Shown in pieces: positions 17,475-25,838 of a stretch of 64,000 bases of DNA. Numbering within the stretch: position 1 is the first letter of the stretch; each line of letters begins with the position of its first letter. The notes below the pieces were generated by a model. It was not told where the DNA came from and ran no database searches. It was given only the letters and a program-made list of their open reading frames with translations. The position numbers and the translations under genes were made by a program. Source of the DNA: an uncultured Clostridia bacterium (lineage in GTDB: Bacteria > Bacillota > Clostridia > Christensenellales > Borkfalkiaceae); the NCBI GenBank assembly GCA_947625385.1, contig CANQOB010000003.1, positions 27,941 through 91,940 of the forward strand, written 5' to 3'.

Positions 17475-17885
17475 TCAAATATCCTGTCTTTTGCACGACG
17501 CGCAATGGAGCACCGGCGGCAATGCGAAGATGACGCATTCGCGCATCCACTCGCTCAGATCGACGCTCCCGTTCGCGTAGGGGAATTCCCCCGCGCCCTC
17601 GTCGGCTTCTCCCTCGACGAACACCGCCCGTACCTCTTGTACGATGCGCTCCTCCGCGGGGGAGAGGCACCTCGAACAGCTTCCCGCAATGGTAAATGCG
17701 ACGGAGCCGAACACTTCGACGCTGTCGTCCTCCGCGATCTCATAGCGAAGCTGCGCCGCAACGGGCGAAGAAAAACCGACGAACGGAATATCCAGCCAGG
17801 CGGGATCTGCATCGAAGGAAAATTCCAGCGTTCCCTCCGTCATTCCCTTTGCGCGGGACAGCGCAATGTGTATCTTCGGAATCAT
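17475..17885 (-). CDS. DUF177 / YceD family protein (large-subunit rRNA accumulation factor family)
   Basis: 136 aa. The family is linked to 23S rRNA accumulation and is nearly always next to rpmF, as here. Visible marks are a C-x2-C pair (SCSRCLSPAEE) and a final C-x2-C (HCASCKRQ), plus an acidic beta-rich middle. Start chosen at ATG 17885 (MIPKIHIALS), which matches the usual N-terminus. It lacks a ribosome-binding site, and the -10 box ends only 10 bases upstream, so the mRNA would be almost leaderless. A downstream ATG at 17843 has AAGGG but only one base of spacing. Confidence 0.85.
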   Translation of the reverse strand: MIPKIHIALSRAKGMTEGTLEFSFDADPAWLDIPFVGFSSPVAAQLRYEIAEDDSVEVFGSVAFTIAGSCSRCLSPAEERIVQEVRAVFVEGEADEGAGEFPYANGSVDLSEWMRECVIFALPPVLHCASCKRQDI

Positions 17886-17895
17886 TGACTTAAAA

Positions 17896-17924
17896 AGTAT
17901 AGGATATTTGCGCGTTTTTGTCAA
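17896..17924 (-). promoter_or_regulatory. Consensus promoter for DUF177-rpmF
   Basis: Minus strand: TTGACA (17924-17919), 17-bp spacer, TATACT (17901-17896). Transcription should start about 4 bases before the ATG at 17885. Confidence 0.75.
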
Positions 17925-17960
17925 TCGTTTTTCGCGCTATATTTCGAGATTTTGCGAAAA

Positions 17961-19151
17961 TTACAGAAGAGCCGCCGTCTCGCGCGCGATGACGAGCTCC
18001 TCATTGGTGGGAATCACGAGAATCTTCACCTTGGAGTCCGCCGCCGAGATCTCGCGGATGCCGTCGCCCTTCGCCTCGTTCTTTGCCTCGTCGAGCTTGA
18101 TGCCGAACGCTTCGAGCCCCGCGACGGCGTCCCTTCTCACCGAGGGAGTATTTTCGCCGATTCCCGCCGTAAAGACGATGACGTCCAGCCCGCCGAGCGC
18201 AGCCATGTAGGCGCCGATGTACTTCTTGCACGAATAGGCGAACATGTCGAGCGCAAGGCGCGCCCTGTCGTTGCCCGCCTCCTTCGCCGCGATGAGGTCG
18301 CGGAAGTCGGAAGAGACGCCCGAGATTCCGTAGACGCCGCATTGCTTATTGAGATAATTGAGCCCCTCGTCCATCGTCATGCCCTTCTTATGGCACAAAA
18401 AGTCGATGGCGGCGACGTCGATATCCCCGCTCCGCGTGCCCATGGGGACGCCGGCGAGCGGCGTAAAGCCCATCGAAGTATCGATGCACTTCCCGCCCTT
18501 GACCGCGGAGATCGAGGAACCGTTCCCGAGGTGGCAGGTGATGATCTTGAGCTCCTCCGGGCTCTTCCCGAGATACCTTGCCGCCTCGCCCGCCACGAAC
18601 TTGTGCGAGGTGCCGTGCGCGCCGTAGCGGCGGACCTTATAGGCACGGTAATCCTCGTAATCGATGGCATAGAGATAGGCATAGTCGGGCATGGTGGCAT
18701 GGAAAGAGGTGTCGAACACGAGCGCCATCTTCTTGCCGGGCATGACCGCGCGGCAGGCGTTGACGCCGAGAATCGCCGCGGGATTGTGCAGAGGGGCGAG
18801 CTCCGCGATCTCGTCCATGAGGACCATCGCCTCGTCGGTGACGAGCGTGGTCTTTTTGAACGCCTCGCCCGAAGCGACGACGCGGTGCCCCACGGCGTCG
18901 ATCTCGTCCATCGAAGAGATGACCCCCGCCTCTTTATCCACGAGCTCCGCAAGGACGAGGGAGATCGCGTCGGTATGGGTGGGCATTTCGCGCTCGATGA
19001 CGTACGTCTTGCCGTGTGCCTTATGGGTGAGCTTCCCGCCGGGGATGCCGATACGTTCGCACCCGCCCTTTGCGATGACCTCCTCCGTCTCCATGCGGAT
19101 GAGCTGGTATTTGAGCGAGGAACTCCCCGCGTTGATGACAAGAATTTTCAT
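17961..19151 (-). CDS. ackA: Acetate kinase
   Basis: 396 aa. Converts acetyl phosphate and ADP to acetate and ATP, the energy-yielding step of acetate fermentation. The N-terminal MKILVINAGSSSLKYQL phosphate-binding signature, the AHGTSHK stretch, TCHLGNGSS and the VFTAGIGEN motif are all present, and length is normal. Start: ATG at 19151 with AGGGGTGAT upstream. It lies 44 bases after pta with no terminator between, so the two are one operon from the promoter near 20328-20356. Confidence 0.97.
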   Translation of the reverse strand: MKILVINAGSSSLKYQLIRMETEEVIAKGGCERIGIPGGKLTHKAHGKTYVIEREMPTHTDAISLVLAELVDKEAGVISSMDEIDAVGHRVVASGEAFKKTTLVTDEAMVLMDEIAELAPLHNPAAILGVNACRAVMPGKKMALVFDTSFHATMPDYAYLYAIDYEDYRAYKVRRYGAHGTSHKFVAGEAARYLGKSPEELKIITCHLGNGSSISAVKGGKCIDTSMGFTPLAGVPMGTRSGDIDVAAIDFLCHKKGMTMDEGLNYLNKQCGVYGISGVSSDFRDLIAAKEAGNDRARLALDMFAYSCKKYIGAYMAALGGLDVIVFTAGIGENTPSVRRDAVAGLEAFGIKLDEAKNEAKGDGIREISAADSKVKILVIPTNEELVIARETAALL

Positions 19152-19195
19152 GACATATCACCCCTTTCCGAAATCTCTCTGCACACTTTTTCCGC

Positions 19196-20251
19196 TCACT
19201 CCGCCTGCAACGCCGTGACGGCGACCGCACACACGATATCTTCCGTCTTACAGCCGCGGGAGAGGTCGTTGACGGGCTTGGCAAAACCCTGGCAAATGGG
19301 ACCGATCGCTTCGAACCCGCCCAGCCGCTCGGCGATCTTGTAGCCGATGTTCCCGGATTGCAGATCGGGGAAGATGAGAACGTTTGCATGCCCCGCGACC
19401 TCGGACATGGGTGCCTTCAATTTTGCCACATCGGGCACGATCGCGGCGTCGAATTGGAGTTCTCCGTCGAGTTTGAGATCGGGAGCGAGCTCCTTCGCGA
19501 TGCGCGTTGCCTCCTGTACGTTCGTCACGAGATCGTGCTTGGCGCTCCCCATCGTGGAGAAGGAGAGCATGGCGACACGGGGTTCGATTCCGCCGATCTC
19601 CTTTGCGCTCTTCGCCGTTGCGAGCGCGCATTCGGCGAGCCCCTCCGGCGTATAGGTGGGATTTAATCCGCAGTCCGCGAAGAAGAGCATGCCGTCCTCG
19701 CAATAGCGGTTGCCGCCGGGCGCGACCATGAGGTTGAAGCTGGAAACATACTTCACGCCGGGCGCGGTCTTGATGATCTGCAAGGCGGGGCGGAGCGTAT
19801 TCGCCGTCGAATGGCATGCGCCCGAGACCATGCCGTCCGCATCGCCGCTTTTGAGCATGAGCGCACCGAAGAAGGTCGCGTCCTTTGCCGTCTCCTGCGC
19901 CTGTTCCTCCGTCATGCCCTTGCTCTTGCGGAGCTCATAGAGCAGCGCGGCGTATTCGCCGAGTTTGGGGGAAGCAGCGGGGTCGACGATCTCGATTCCC
20001 GTGAGGTCGACCTCGGGATTGCGCCCCGCGATCTCCTCCGCATTGCCGAGAAGGACGATCTTCGCGATTTTTTCCTCCACGCAGCGCGCCGCGGCTTCGA
20101 CGACGCGGCTGTCCTCGCCCTCGCAGAGGACGATCTTTTTCTGCCGTTCGATCGCTTTCTTTTTGACCGTCTCTATGATCGTGCCCGATTCGTTGATCTT
20201 GCGCACTGCGCCGGAAACCGACTTTTTGAGTTCACTGAAAAAACCTGCCAT
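19196..20251 (-). CDS. pta: Phosphate acetyltransferase
   Basis: 351 aa, the short single-domain form. Exchanges acetyl-CoA and phosphate for acetyl phosphate and CoA, feeding AckA. Recognisable family blocks include LCEGEDSRVVEAA near residue 42, the SGDADGMVSGACHSTA block, and the C-terminal VLIFPDLQSGNIGYKIAERLG region followed by GPICQGFAKPVNDLSRG. Start: ATG at 20251 after GAGGTGAT. Divergent from tmcAL, whose enzyme uses acetate. Confidence 0.96.
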   Translation of the reverse strand: MAGFFSELKKSVSGAVRKINESGTIIETVKKKAIERQKKIVLCEGEDSRVVEAAARCVEEKIAKIVLLGNAEEIAGRNPEVDLTGIEIVDPAASPKLGEYAALLYELRKSKGMTEEQAQETAKDATFFGALMLKSGDADGMVSGACHSTANTLRPALQIIKTAPGVKYVSSFNLMVAPGGNRYCEDGMLFFADCGLNPTYTPEGLAECALATAKSAKEIGGIEPRVAMLSFSTMGSAKHDLVTNVQEATRIAKELAPDLKLDGELQFDAAIVPDVAKLKAPMSEVAGHANVLIFPDLQSGNIGYKIAERLGGFEAIGPICQGFAKPVNDLSRGCKTEDIVCAVAVTALQAE

Positions 20252-20270
20252 GAAAAATCACCTCGAATCC

Positions 20271-20299
20271 TTTATTTTTCTCCGCCGCTGTGGTATAAT
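20271..20299 (+). promoter_or_regulatory. Candidate promoter of tmcAL (extended -10)
   Basis: Plus strand TATAAT at 20294-20299 preceded by TGG (extended -10), with a weak -35 (TTTATT, 20271-20276) 17 bp upstream. Its start would be near 20306, inside the region transcribed by the opposing pta promoter. Confidence 0.5.
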
Positions 20300-20327
20300 A
20301 AGAGCGAAGAAATCATGAACGAATGAT

Positions 20328-20356
20328 ATTATACACCTTTGTATCGAAAAAGTAAA
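20328..20356 (-). promoter_or_regulatory. Promoter of pta-ackA
   Basis: Minus strand: TTTACT (20356-20351), 17-bp spacer, TATAAT (20333-20328). Transcription would begin near 20321 and face the tmcAL promoter, so the two mRNA 5' ends would overlap by about 15 bases. Confidence 0.6.
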
Positions 20357-20375
20357 GGAACAAGCGGGAAAAAAG

Positions 20376-21560
20376 ATGAAAATTTGTGCCGTCATCTGCG
20401 AATACAATCCCTTCCACAACGGACACCGGTATCAACTTTCCGAGATTCGCGCAAAGAGCGGATGCGACCGCATCCTGTGCCTCATGAGCGGGAATTTTAC
20501 CCAGCGCGGGGAAGCGGCGGTGTTCGACAAATACACCCGTGCGCGCCACGCCGTCCTGTGCGGGGCGGATGCCGTTTTGGAGCTGCCCGCCTGCTTTGCA
20601 ACCTCCCCTGCCGAGCTCTTTGCCGCGGGCGCCGTGCATATCCTCGCATCCGTGCCTGCCGTGACCGCACTTGCCTTCGGCTGTGAGAGCGGGACGGCGG
20701 AGGACTTCATGCGCGCGGCGCAGGCGACGCTCAAAGAGGACCGGCAATTCCGCGCCGCTCTCAAAGAGAAGATGAAGGACGGCACGTCCTACGCCAAGGC
20801 GCGCACCGATCTCCTTCTCTCCATGAACGAGGATATCGACGAGAGCCTTCTCACTTCCCCCAACAATATTTTGGGCGTAGAGTATTGCCGCGCGCTCTTG
20901 CGGGAAGATTCCCCCATCCTTCCCCTGCCCCTCAAACGGCGCGGGGGCGGCTATGCGGACACCGATCTTCTCAAAAACTTTTCTTCGGCGACGGCGCTCC
21001 GCACCGTGCTCGGAGACGAGAGCCGTCAGGCAAAGCGTGCGCTCAAAAACAATCTTCCCGACTGCGTCTATGAGGACGCCGAGACCTATGTCCCCGTTCC
21101 CTTCGAACAGGCGGCGCTGTGCGCGCTCTTTTCGGCGGACGGGGAGCGCATTGCAGCGACGCCGGACTGCTCCGAGGGGCTCGAAAACCGGTTGGTGGGC
21201 ATGGCGCGCACCAATCCCGACTACCCTTCCCTCCTCAAAAAAGTCACGACGCGGCGCTACTCCCTGTCCCGCCTCAAACGCATCCTCATGCAGAATTTCC
21301 TCGGCATCACGCTCAAAGACGTGCGGGAGTTTCTGGACGAAAAACTCTACCTCCGCCCGCTCGCGGTCAAAAAGTCGTGCGCGGACGAGCTGCTGTCCGC
21401 CCTCTCCGAGAGCAGCTTCCCCCTCGTCGTGCGCAAGAGCGACGCGGACAAGCTCAAAAAGGACGCCGCGGACTGTCTCGCCGTCGACCTGCGCGCAAAC
21501 GACCTCTACGCGGCTCTGAGCGGGAAGTTCCTTCCCCAATTCGAGCTCCTCACGCTCTGA
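20376..21560 (+). CDS. tmcAL: tRNA(Met) cytidine acetate ligase, TmcAL (YlbM family)
   Basis: 394 aa. In Bacillus the homologue uses acetate and ATP to form N4-acetylcytidine at the wobble base of elongator tRNA-Met. The nucleotidyltransferase fingerprint CEYNPFHNGH at residues 8-17 gives the HxGH motif, followed by SGNFTQRGEAAVFDKYTRA, both diagnostic. Length fits. Start ATG at 20376; the ribosome site is weak (GGGAAAAAAG). It neighbours pta-ackA and DUF177-rpmF, a common arrangement, and shares acetate chemistry with the first pair. Followed by a terminator. Confidence 0.93.
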   Translation: MKICAVICEYNPFHNGHRYQLSEIRAKSGCDRILCLMSGNFTQRGEAAVFDKYTRARHAVLCGADAVLELPACFATSPAELFAAGAVHILASVPAVTALAFGCESGTAEDFMRAAQATLKEDRQFRAALKEKMKDGTSYAKARTDLLLSMNEDIDESLLTSPNNILGVEYCRALLREDSPILPLPLKRRGGGYADTDLLKNFSSATALRTVLGDESRQAKRALKNNLPDCVYEDAETYVPVPFEQAALCALFSADGERIAATPDCSEGLENRLVGMARTNPDYPSLLKKVTTRRYSLSRLKRILMQNFLGITLKDVREFLDEKLYLRPLAVKKSCADELLSALSESSFPLVVRKSDADKLKKDAADCLAVDLRANDLYAALSGKFLPQFELLTL

Positions 21561-21578
21561 CCGAACCCACACAGAAAG

Positions 21579-21604
21579 CGCCGCCCCTTCCGAGGCGGCG
21601 TTTC
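21579..21604 (+). terminator. Terminator-like hairpin after tmcAL
   Basis: 7-bp stem CGCCGCC/GGCGGCG with an 8-base loop, followed by TTT. Short U run, so efficiency is uncertain. Confidence 0.6.
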
Positions 21605-21714
21605 CTGAGAGAATATGAAAAAATCTTGAGGGCAGGCAAACTTGAAAATTTGCCTCCATTATAAATTGCTTTTGTGAACGTTTCGTGACGTTATGATTAA
21701 AGCGGCATAAAAAA

Positions 21715-23220
21715 TCAAAAATATTTTTTCGCGATCCCGAACGCGACGCGGATGCCGTCCGCCGCCGCCGAGGAGATGCCTCCCGCATACCCGCAGCCCT
21801 CTCCGCACGGATAGACGTTTCCGATTCCCGCCGCCTGCAAGTCCTCTCCGCGCACGACGCGCACGGGCGAGCTCGTCCGCGACTCCACGCCCGTGAGCAC
21901 CGCCTCCGGATCCGCAAAGCCTTGGAGCCGTCTGTCCATATCGGGCAGGGCGAGGCGGAGACTCTCGGCAAGCGCAGGCGGAAGATAGCCGTCGACGGGC
22001 GCGAACGCCGTTCCGCGCGCATAGGTGGGGAGCACCCTGCCGAACGCCGAGCTCTCCCGCCGCGCGAGGAAGTCCCCCACGAGCTGTACGGGCGCACGGT
22101 ACTCCCCCGCGGCGGCAAACGCCGCCCTCTCGAGCCTGCGCTGGAAGGCGATTCCCGCGAGCGGATGGTCGCTTCCGAAGTCCTCCCGTTTCACCTGCAC
22201 GACGACGGCGGAATTGGCGTTCTCGCCCGCTCTTGCATAGTTGCTCATGCCGTTGGTGACGACGCCCCCTTCCTCGGACGCGGCAGGGAGGACGACTCCC
22301 CCGGGGCACATGCAGAAGGTAAACACGCCGCGCGGCGCAGCATGCGAGACGAGCTTATAGTCCGCCGCGGGAAGTTTTTCCGCCGCCGACCCGTACTGCG
22401 CGAAGCCGATGTCCTTTTGCAGATGTTCGATGCGCACGCCCGCCGCAAATTCCTTTTGTTCGAGGCGGAATCCGCGCGCCAGCAGCATTTCGAACGTATC
22501 CCGCGCGCTGTGACCCACGGCGAGCACGAGCTCGTCCGCCTCCTCGAAAACGCCGTTGAGACAGACGGCGGCGAGTTTCCCGTTTTGAATGCGGAGATCG
22601 GTGAGCGTGCACCCGAAGCGGAACTCTCCGCCGCGACCTATGATGTCCTCCCGCATGCGCCGCAGCACGGTTTTGAGATTGTCGCTGCCGATATGCGGCT
22701 TGCTGAGGTAAGCGATCTCCTCGGGCGCGCCGTAGCGGACGAACGTTTCGAGCACTTCCTGCCGGTAGGGCGAATTTGTCTGCGTGTTGAGTTTTCCGTC
22801 CGAGAACGCCCCCGCGCCCCCTTCGCCGAACTGCACGTTGCTCGACGGGTCGAGCCTGCCCGTCCTGAAAAATGCGGCGATGTCCTCTTCCCGCCGCTCG
22901 ACCGGCTGTCCCCGCTCCGCGATGACGGGACGAATCCCGTGCGCGAGCAGGCGCAGCGCGCAAAACAGTCCCGCGGGACCCGCGCCGGCGATCACGACGC
23001 GCGGCATATCCGCTTTGATCTGTTCATATCTTGTTTCGGGGATTTTTTCCGCGGATCTCGAGCATTCCACGGCGTACACCCAACGGATATCCCCTTTGTC
23101 CCGCGCGTCGAGAGATTTTTTCAGAATGCGGAAATATTTCGCGGGTGCGCGGAGCTTGCTCTCGCACACTTCGCGCGGCGTGCGGGCGTCGCCGACGGCG
23201 AGGGAGAAGCGCATCAGCAT
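21715..23220 (-). CDS. FAD-dependent dehydrogenase of the COG2509 type
   Basis: 501 aa. An N-terminal ~80-residue domain (RAPAKYFRILKKSLDARDKGDIRWVY) is typical of this family. It precedes a Rossmann FAD-binding GAGPAGLF motif near residue 80 and the conserved FGEGGAGAFSDGKLNT and GEGCGYAGGISSAAADG blocks that bind FAD. Substrate is unknown for the family. Start: ATG at 23220, preceded by GAGGGGG; another ATG six bases on overlaps the upstream stop. Translationally coupled to the upstream flavoprotein (stop at 23216-23214), so they form one transcript. Confidence 0.85.
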   Translation of the reverse strand: MLMRFSLAVGDARTPREVCESKLRAPAKYFRILKKSLDARDKGDIRWVYAVECSRSAEKIPETRYEQIKADMPRVVIAGAGPAGLFCALRLLAHGIRPVIAERGQPVERREEDIAAFFRTGRLDPSSNVQFGEGGAGAFSDGKLNTQTNSPYRQEVLETFVRYGAPEEIAYLSKPHIGSDNLKTVLRRMREDIIGRGGEFRFGCTLTDLRIQNGKLAAVCLNGVFEEADELVLAVGHSARDTFEMLLARGFRLEQKEFAAGVRIEHLQKDIGFAQYGSAAEKLPAADYKLVSHAAPRGVFTFCMCPGGVVLPAASEEGGVVTNGMSNYARAGENANSAVVVQVKREDFGSDHPLAGIAFQRRLERAAFAAAGEYRAPVQLVGDFLARRESSAFGRVLPTYARGTAFAPVDGYLPPALAESLRLALPDMDRRLQGFADPEAVLTGVESRTSSPVRVVRGEDLQAAGIGNVYPCGEGCGYAGGISSAAADGIRVAFGIAKKYF

Positions 23221-24347
23221 CGCATAGCCCCCTCTGCGGCGAGAAAGGCGGAAGTGAACGCCCATTGCAGGTTATATCCGCCGCACACGCCGTCTACGTT
23301 GAGAATCTCCCCCGCAAAGAAGAGCCCTTTGCGTTTTATGCTCTGCAAGGTCTCGTCCGTCTCCGCGAGCGGGATGCCGCCCCGCGTGACCTGCGCCTCG
23401 CGGAATCCGAACGTCCCCGTCACGGGGAGCCTGTATTTTTTCAGTGCGGAGGCGAGGCGGTCTCCCTGCGTGCGCAGGAGGAATCTCCCGAGCCCGTTCG
23501 GGACGAGGCAGAGCAAGCCGTCCTCGCCCTCCCCTTTGGAGAGCGCGCCGCGGACGCGCTCCTCCGCGACATCGGGCAAGAAATCGATTTCGAGGATGTC
23601 CCCCTCCCGCGCATACGAGGAGGCGCGAAAGACGAGATCGCCCGAGACGCCGCCGTCCGTGAAGAGAATGTCCCCCCTGTCCGAAAAAACCGTCTTATTT
23701 CCGCGCACGACGCCGAGCGCGCCGTCCACGCGGATGCCCTTCAAGCCCCGCACGAGCGCGGGCTGCGTTTTCAGGCGCACGAGCGCGGGCGAGAGCGGGG
23801 AGACGGTGTGCCCGAAGCCCTCCGCGAGCGCATAGGCGCTCCCGTCCGTTCCGAAGTGCTCCGCGGCTTTGCCGCCCGCCGCGAGGACGACCCTGTCCGC
23901 CCCGAAGTCCCCTCCGTCCGTTCCGAGGTGAAAGCCGTCCGAAAAGGAGAGGGAGCGCACCCGCGCGCCGAGGCGGACGTCCACCCCGCACCGGGAAAGT
24001 TCTCTTCGGAAGAGGTCGACGATCGCCGACGCCTGCCTGCCTGCGGGATAGACGCGTCCCCTGCCGTCGGGCAAAAAGATGCCGCCCATGTCCTCGAGCA
24101 TGCGCACGGTGTCCGCATTCGAGAAGCGCAGAAGGGCGCGTCCCACCTTGTCGGGGTCGTCCGAAAAATAGAACTCCTGCCCCATCGCCGTGTTGGTGAC
24201 GTTGCCCTGTCCGTTGCCCGTCGCGGCGAGCTTACGCCCGAGCCGCTCCCCCCGTTCGAGGAGCGTGACGCAACAGCCCTGCCTCGCAAGATGTACGGCG
24301 CATGCCATTCCCGCCGCGCCGCCTCCGATGATTGCGATTTTCGTCAT
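23214..24347 (-). CDS. HI0933/YhiN-family NAD(P)/FAD-dependent flavoprotein
   Basis: 377 aa. N-terminal dinucleotide fold IIGGGAAGMACA, then ERGERLGRKLAATGNGQGNVTN, a diagnostic family stretch, and a C-terminal GLFFAGEILNVDGVCGGYNLQWAFTSA FAD block. Enzymatic substrate is not established for this family. Start: ATG at 24347 (MTKIAIIGGG). It has no ribosome-binding site, and a consensus promoter ends 6 bases upstream, so the message is probably leaderless. An in-frame ATG at 24365 lies inside the promoter and is rejected. Confidence 0.87.
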   Translation of the reverse strand: MTKIAIIGGGAAGMACAVHLARQGCCVTLLERGERLGRKLAATGNGQGNVTNTAMGQEFYFSDDPDKVGRALLRFSNADTVRMLEDMGGIFLPDGRGRVYPAGRQASAIVDLFRRELSRCGVDVRLGARVRSLSFSDGFHLGTDGGDFGADRVVLAAGGKAAEHFGTDGSAYALAEGFGHTVSPLSPALVRLKTQPALVRGLKGIRVDGALGVVRGNKTVFSDRGDILFTDGGVSGDLVFRASSYAREGDILEIDFLPDVAEERVRGALSKGEGEDGLLCLVPNGLGRFLLRTQGDRLASALKKYRLPVTGTFGFREAQVTRGGIPLAETDETLQSIKRKGLFFAGEILNVDGVCGGYNLQWAFTSAFLAAEGAMRC

Positions 24348-24353
24348 ATTCTT

Positions 24354-24382
24354 ATCATATCGCATCGAAAAAATTTTGTCAA
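24354..24382 (-). promoter_or_regulatory. Leftward promoter for the two flavoproteins
   Basis: Minus strand TTGACA (24382-24377), 17 bp, TATGAT (24359-24354). The ATG at 24347 would sit at or next to the first transcribed base. Confidence 0.75.
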
Positions 24383-24386
24383 TGGA

Positions 24387-24415
24387 TTGACAGATGAAGT
24401 TTTTCATGCTAAAAT
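24387..24415 (+). promoter_or_regulatory. Rightward promoter for the DUF1508 membrane protein
   Basis: Plus strand TTGACA (24387-24392), 17 bp, TAAAAT (24410-24415) with a TGC extended -10. Its -35 lies only 4 bp from the -35 of the leftward promoter; the two boxes form a TGTCAA/TTGACA inverted repeat, so two polymerases cannot bind at once. Confidence 0.75.
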
Positions 24416-24445
24416 AGTAAAAAAGGAGTTTGTGAGGTATCAAGT

Positions 24446-25393
24446 ATGTTCAACGATCTTTTGGATGTGGGCGCTTGGTTTCAAGAGAACCTGCCTCTCG
24501 TCATCGTCCTTGCGGCAGTACTGGTCATCATTATCGCCTTGCTTGTCGCCATCATTGTCCTGCATGTGAAGGACAAAAAGAAGAAAACGGAAGAAAACGG
24601 CGAACCTGCCGAAACGCCCGCAGGACCTGCGTCCGATGCGGCGGCCGAAGAGCCCGCGCCCGCCGAAGCCGAAAATGCCGAGCCCGCGCCCGAGGAGCCC
24701 GTCTCCGAGACGACCGAAGAGACGACCGATGTGGCGACCGAAGAGCCCGCCCCCGAAGAGACGCCCGCCGAAAATGCCGAGCCTGCGGAGGCAGAAGAAC
24801 TTACGGAAGAACCCGCGACCGAAGAGCCCGCGGATGACACAAAGAACGAAAAGGAGGATCCAGACATGAAGAAAGACGAACCGAAGCCCGAGCTTGCCAA
24901 GAAGCCCGAGCCCAAGAAGGAGCCCGCGAAGAAACCCGAGCCCAAGAAAGAGCCCGCGAAAAAGCCCGAGCCCAAGAAAGAGGCGGCAAAACCCCTCGTG
25001 TTCAAGCCCGAGCCCAAGAAAGAGCCCGCCCTCGCACCCGCTCCCAAGGCAGACAGGGTGTCGAGCGCGAACGGCAAATGGGTCATCGAGAACGTCAAGG
25101 GCAAATATTGGCTCAGCCTCATCGCGCCCAACGGACAGGTGATGTTGGAGAGCCCTACCCCTTACGCCACCCTTTCGAGCGCCCGCTCCGGCATCAAGAC
25201 GTATCAGGACAACATCGCAGCCGGTCGTCTCGACATCGTAGAGCACAAGAACGGCGACAGTCAGGTGAACGTGCTCAACGCCCGCGGCGGACTTCTCGCC
25301 ACCAGCTCCACGTATTCGACCCGCACGCAGGCGGAGAACACCGCTGCGTCCATCAAGCGTTGGGCTGCGACCACGGCGATCGAAGAAATTTAA
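24446..25393 (+). CDS. Membrane-anchored protein with acidic/Pro-rich linker and C-terminal DUF1508 repeats
   Basis: 315 aa. Residues 14-42 form one membrane helix. Residues 45-150 are a Glu/Ala/Pro-rich disordered stretch with EEPA/EEPV repeats. Residues 155-200 switch to basic Lys-Pro-Glu-Pro repeats (KKPEPKKEPA copies). Residues 210-310 hold two half-domains of the DUF1508/YegP type (GKWVIENVKGKYWLSLIAPNG; GDSQVNVLNARGGLLATS). Topology suggests a tail held away from the membrane. Function of DUF1508 is unknown. Start at ATG 24446 with GAGGT upstream. Confidence 0.82.
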   Translation: MFNDLLDVGAWFQENLPLVIVLAAVLVIIIALLVAIIVLHVKDKKKKTEENGEPAETPAGPASDAAAEEPAPAEAENAEPAPEEPVSETTEETTDVATEEPAPEETPAENAEPAEAEELTEEPATEEPADDTKNEKEDPDMKKDEPKPELAKKPEPKKEPAKKPEPKKEPAKKPEPKKEAAKPLVFKPEPKKEPALAPAPKADRVSSANGKWVIENVKGKYWLSLIAPNGQVMLESPTPYATLSSARSGIKTYQDNIAAGRLDIVEHKNGDSQVNVLNARGGLLATSSTYSTRTQAENTAASIKRWAATTAIEEI

Positions 25394-25490
25394 GCTTTCG
25401 GTAAGAAAATTGCCGCCCGCCTCGGACGGCATATTTCTATGCAGATATTTCGAACGATTTCTTTTGTTTCGACGAAAATCTTTGCTACGC

Positions 25491-25624
25491 AAATATTTTC
25501 GTCGAGCGAATAAGCGGTTGCGCCTTAATTGACGTGACTCCGATTAGATGTTTCATCGGACAATGTGCGTACCGTGGTGCGCAAATGCTGTGAAAAAGCA
25601 AAAAGCGTGGTTTTTGCTTTTTCC
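25491..25624 (+). repeat. Dispersed intergenic repeat, copy A (134 bp)
   Basis: This stretch matches the reverse complement of 31882-32015 over the same length of 134 bp, with scattered substitutions. It includes a TTTTCGTCGAGCGAATAAG start, a GTGCGTACCGTGGTGCGCAAATG core and a terminal 13-bp inverted repeat (GAAAAAGCAAAAA and complement). It is preceded by a hairpin at about 25470-25505 that resembles the one beside copy B. Confidence 0.85.
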
Positions 25625-25645
25625 TTTATTTTGAGAATGGGAATG

Positions 25646-25673
25646 CGCGGCGGCTTCTTGCGAAGCCGCCGCG
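25646..25673. repeat. GC-rich dispersed hairpin, copy 1
   Basis: 12-bp perfect stem (CGCGGCGGCTTC and complement) with a TTGC loop. Same design as the hairpins at 25839-25867 and 28249-28278. Confidence 0.85.
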
Positions 25674-25838
25674 TTAAAATTCGTGCGCGAGCAAAATCAT
25701 ATTTTGCGCGGCGCGACCCAATTTGCGACCTTGGGGCTTATTGTCGGATAAAACGAACGAGAGGACAAACAAGTTAAGGCAAAATAGCTTATTTCCTCGG
25801 CGAAAAGATTTTCGAAGAAAAGATTTTCGCCGAAAAGA

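Noticed and set aside
21633..21655. Hairpin GGCAAA/TTTGCC after the COG2509 gene as its terminator
   Set aside because: The stem is short and the U run lies about 10 bases away, so I did not list it as a feature, although weak termination is possible.
20313..22118. 601-codon minus-strand frame opposite tmcAL
   Set aside because: Shadow of tmcAL, which has its HNGH motif, good family length and a terminator on the plus strand.
24890..24985. Tandem DNA repeats in the DUF1508 gene as a possible mobile or CRISPR-like array
   Set aside because: They encode in-frame Lys-Pro-Glu-Pro linker repeats of a surface-type protein and have no spacers.
25565..25777. Short plus-strand frame with a translation similar to the upstream extension of the 31459 frame
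   Set aside because: The similarity comes from the 134-bp DNA repeat. Neither copy has a ribosome site or coding character.
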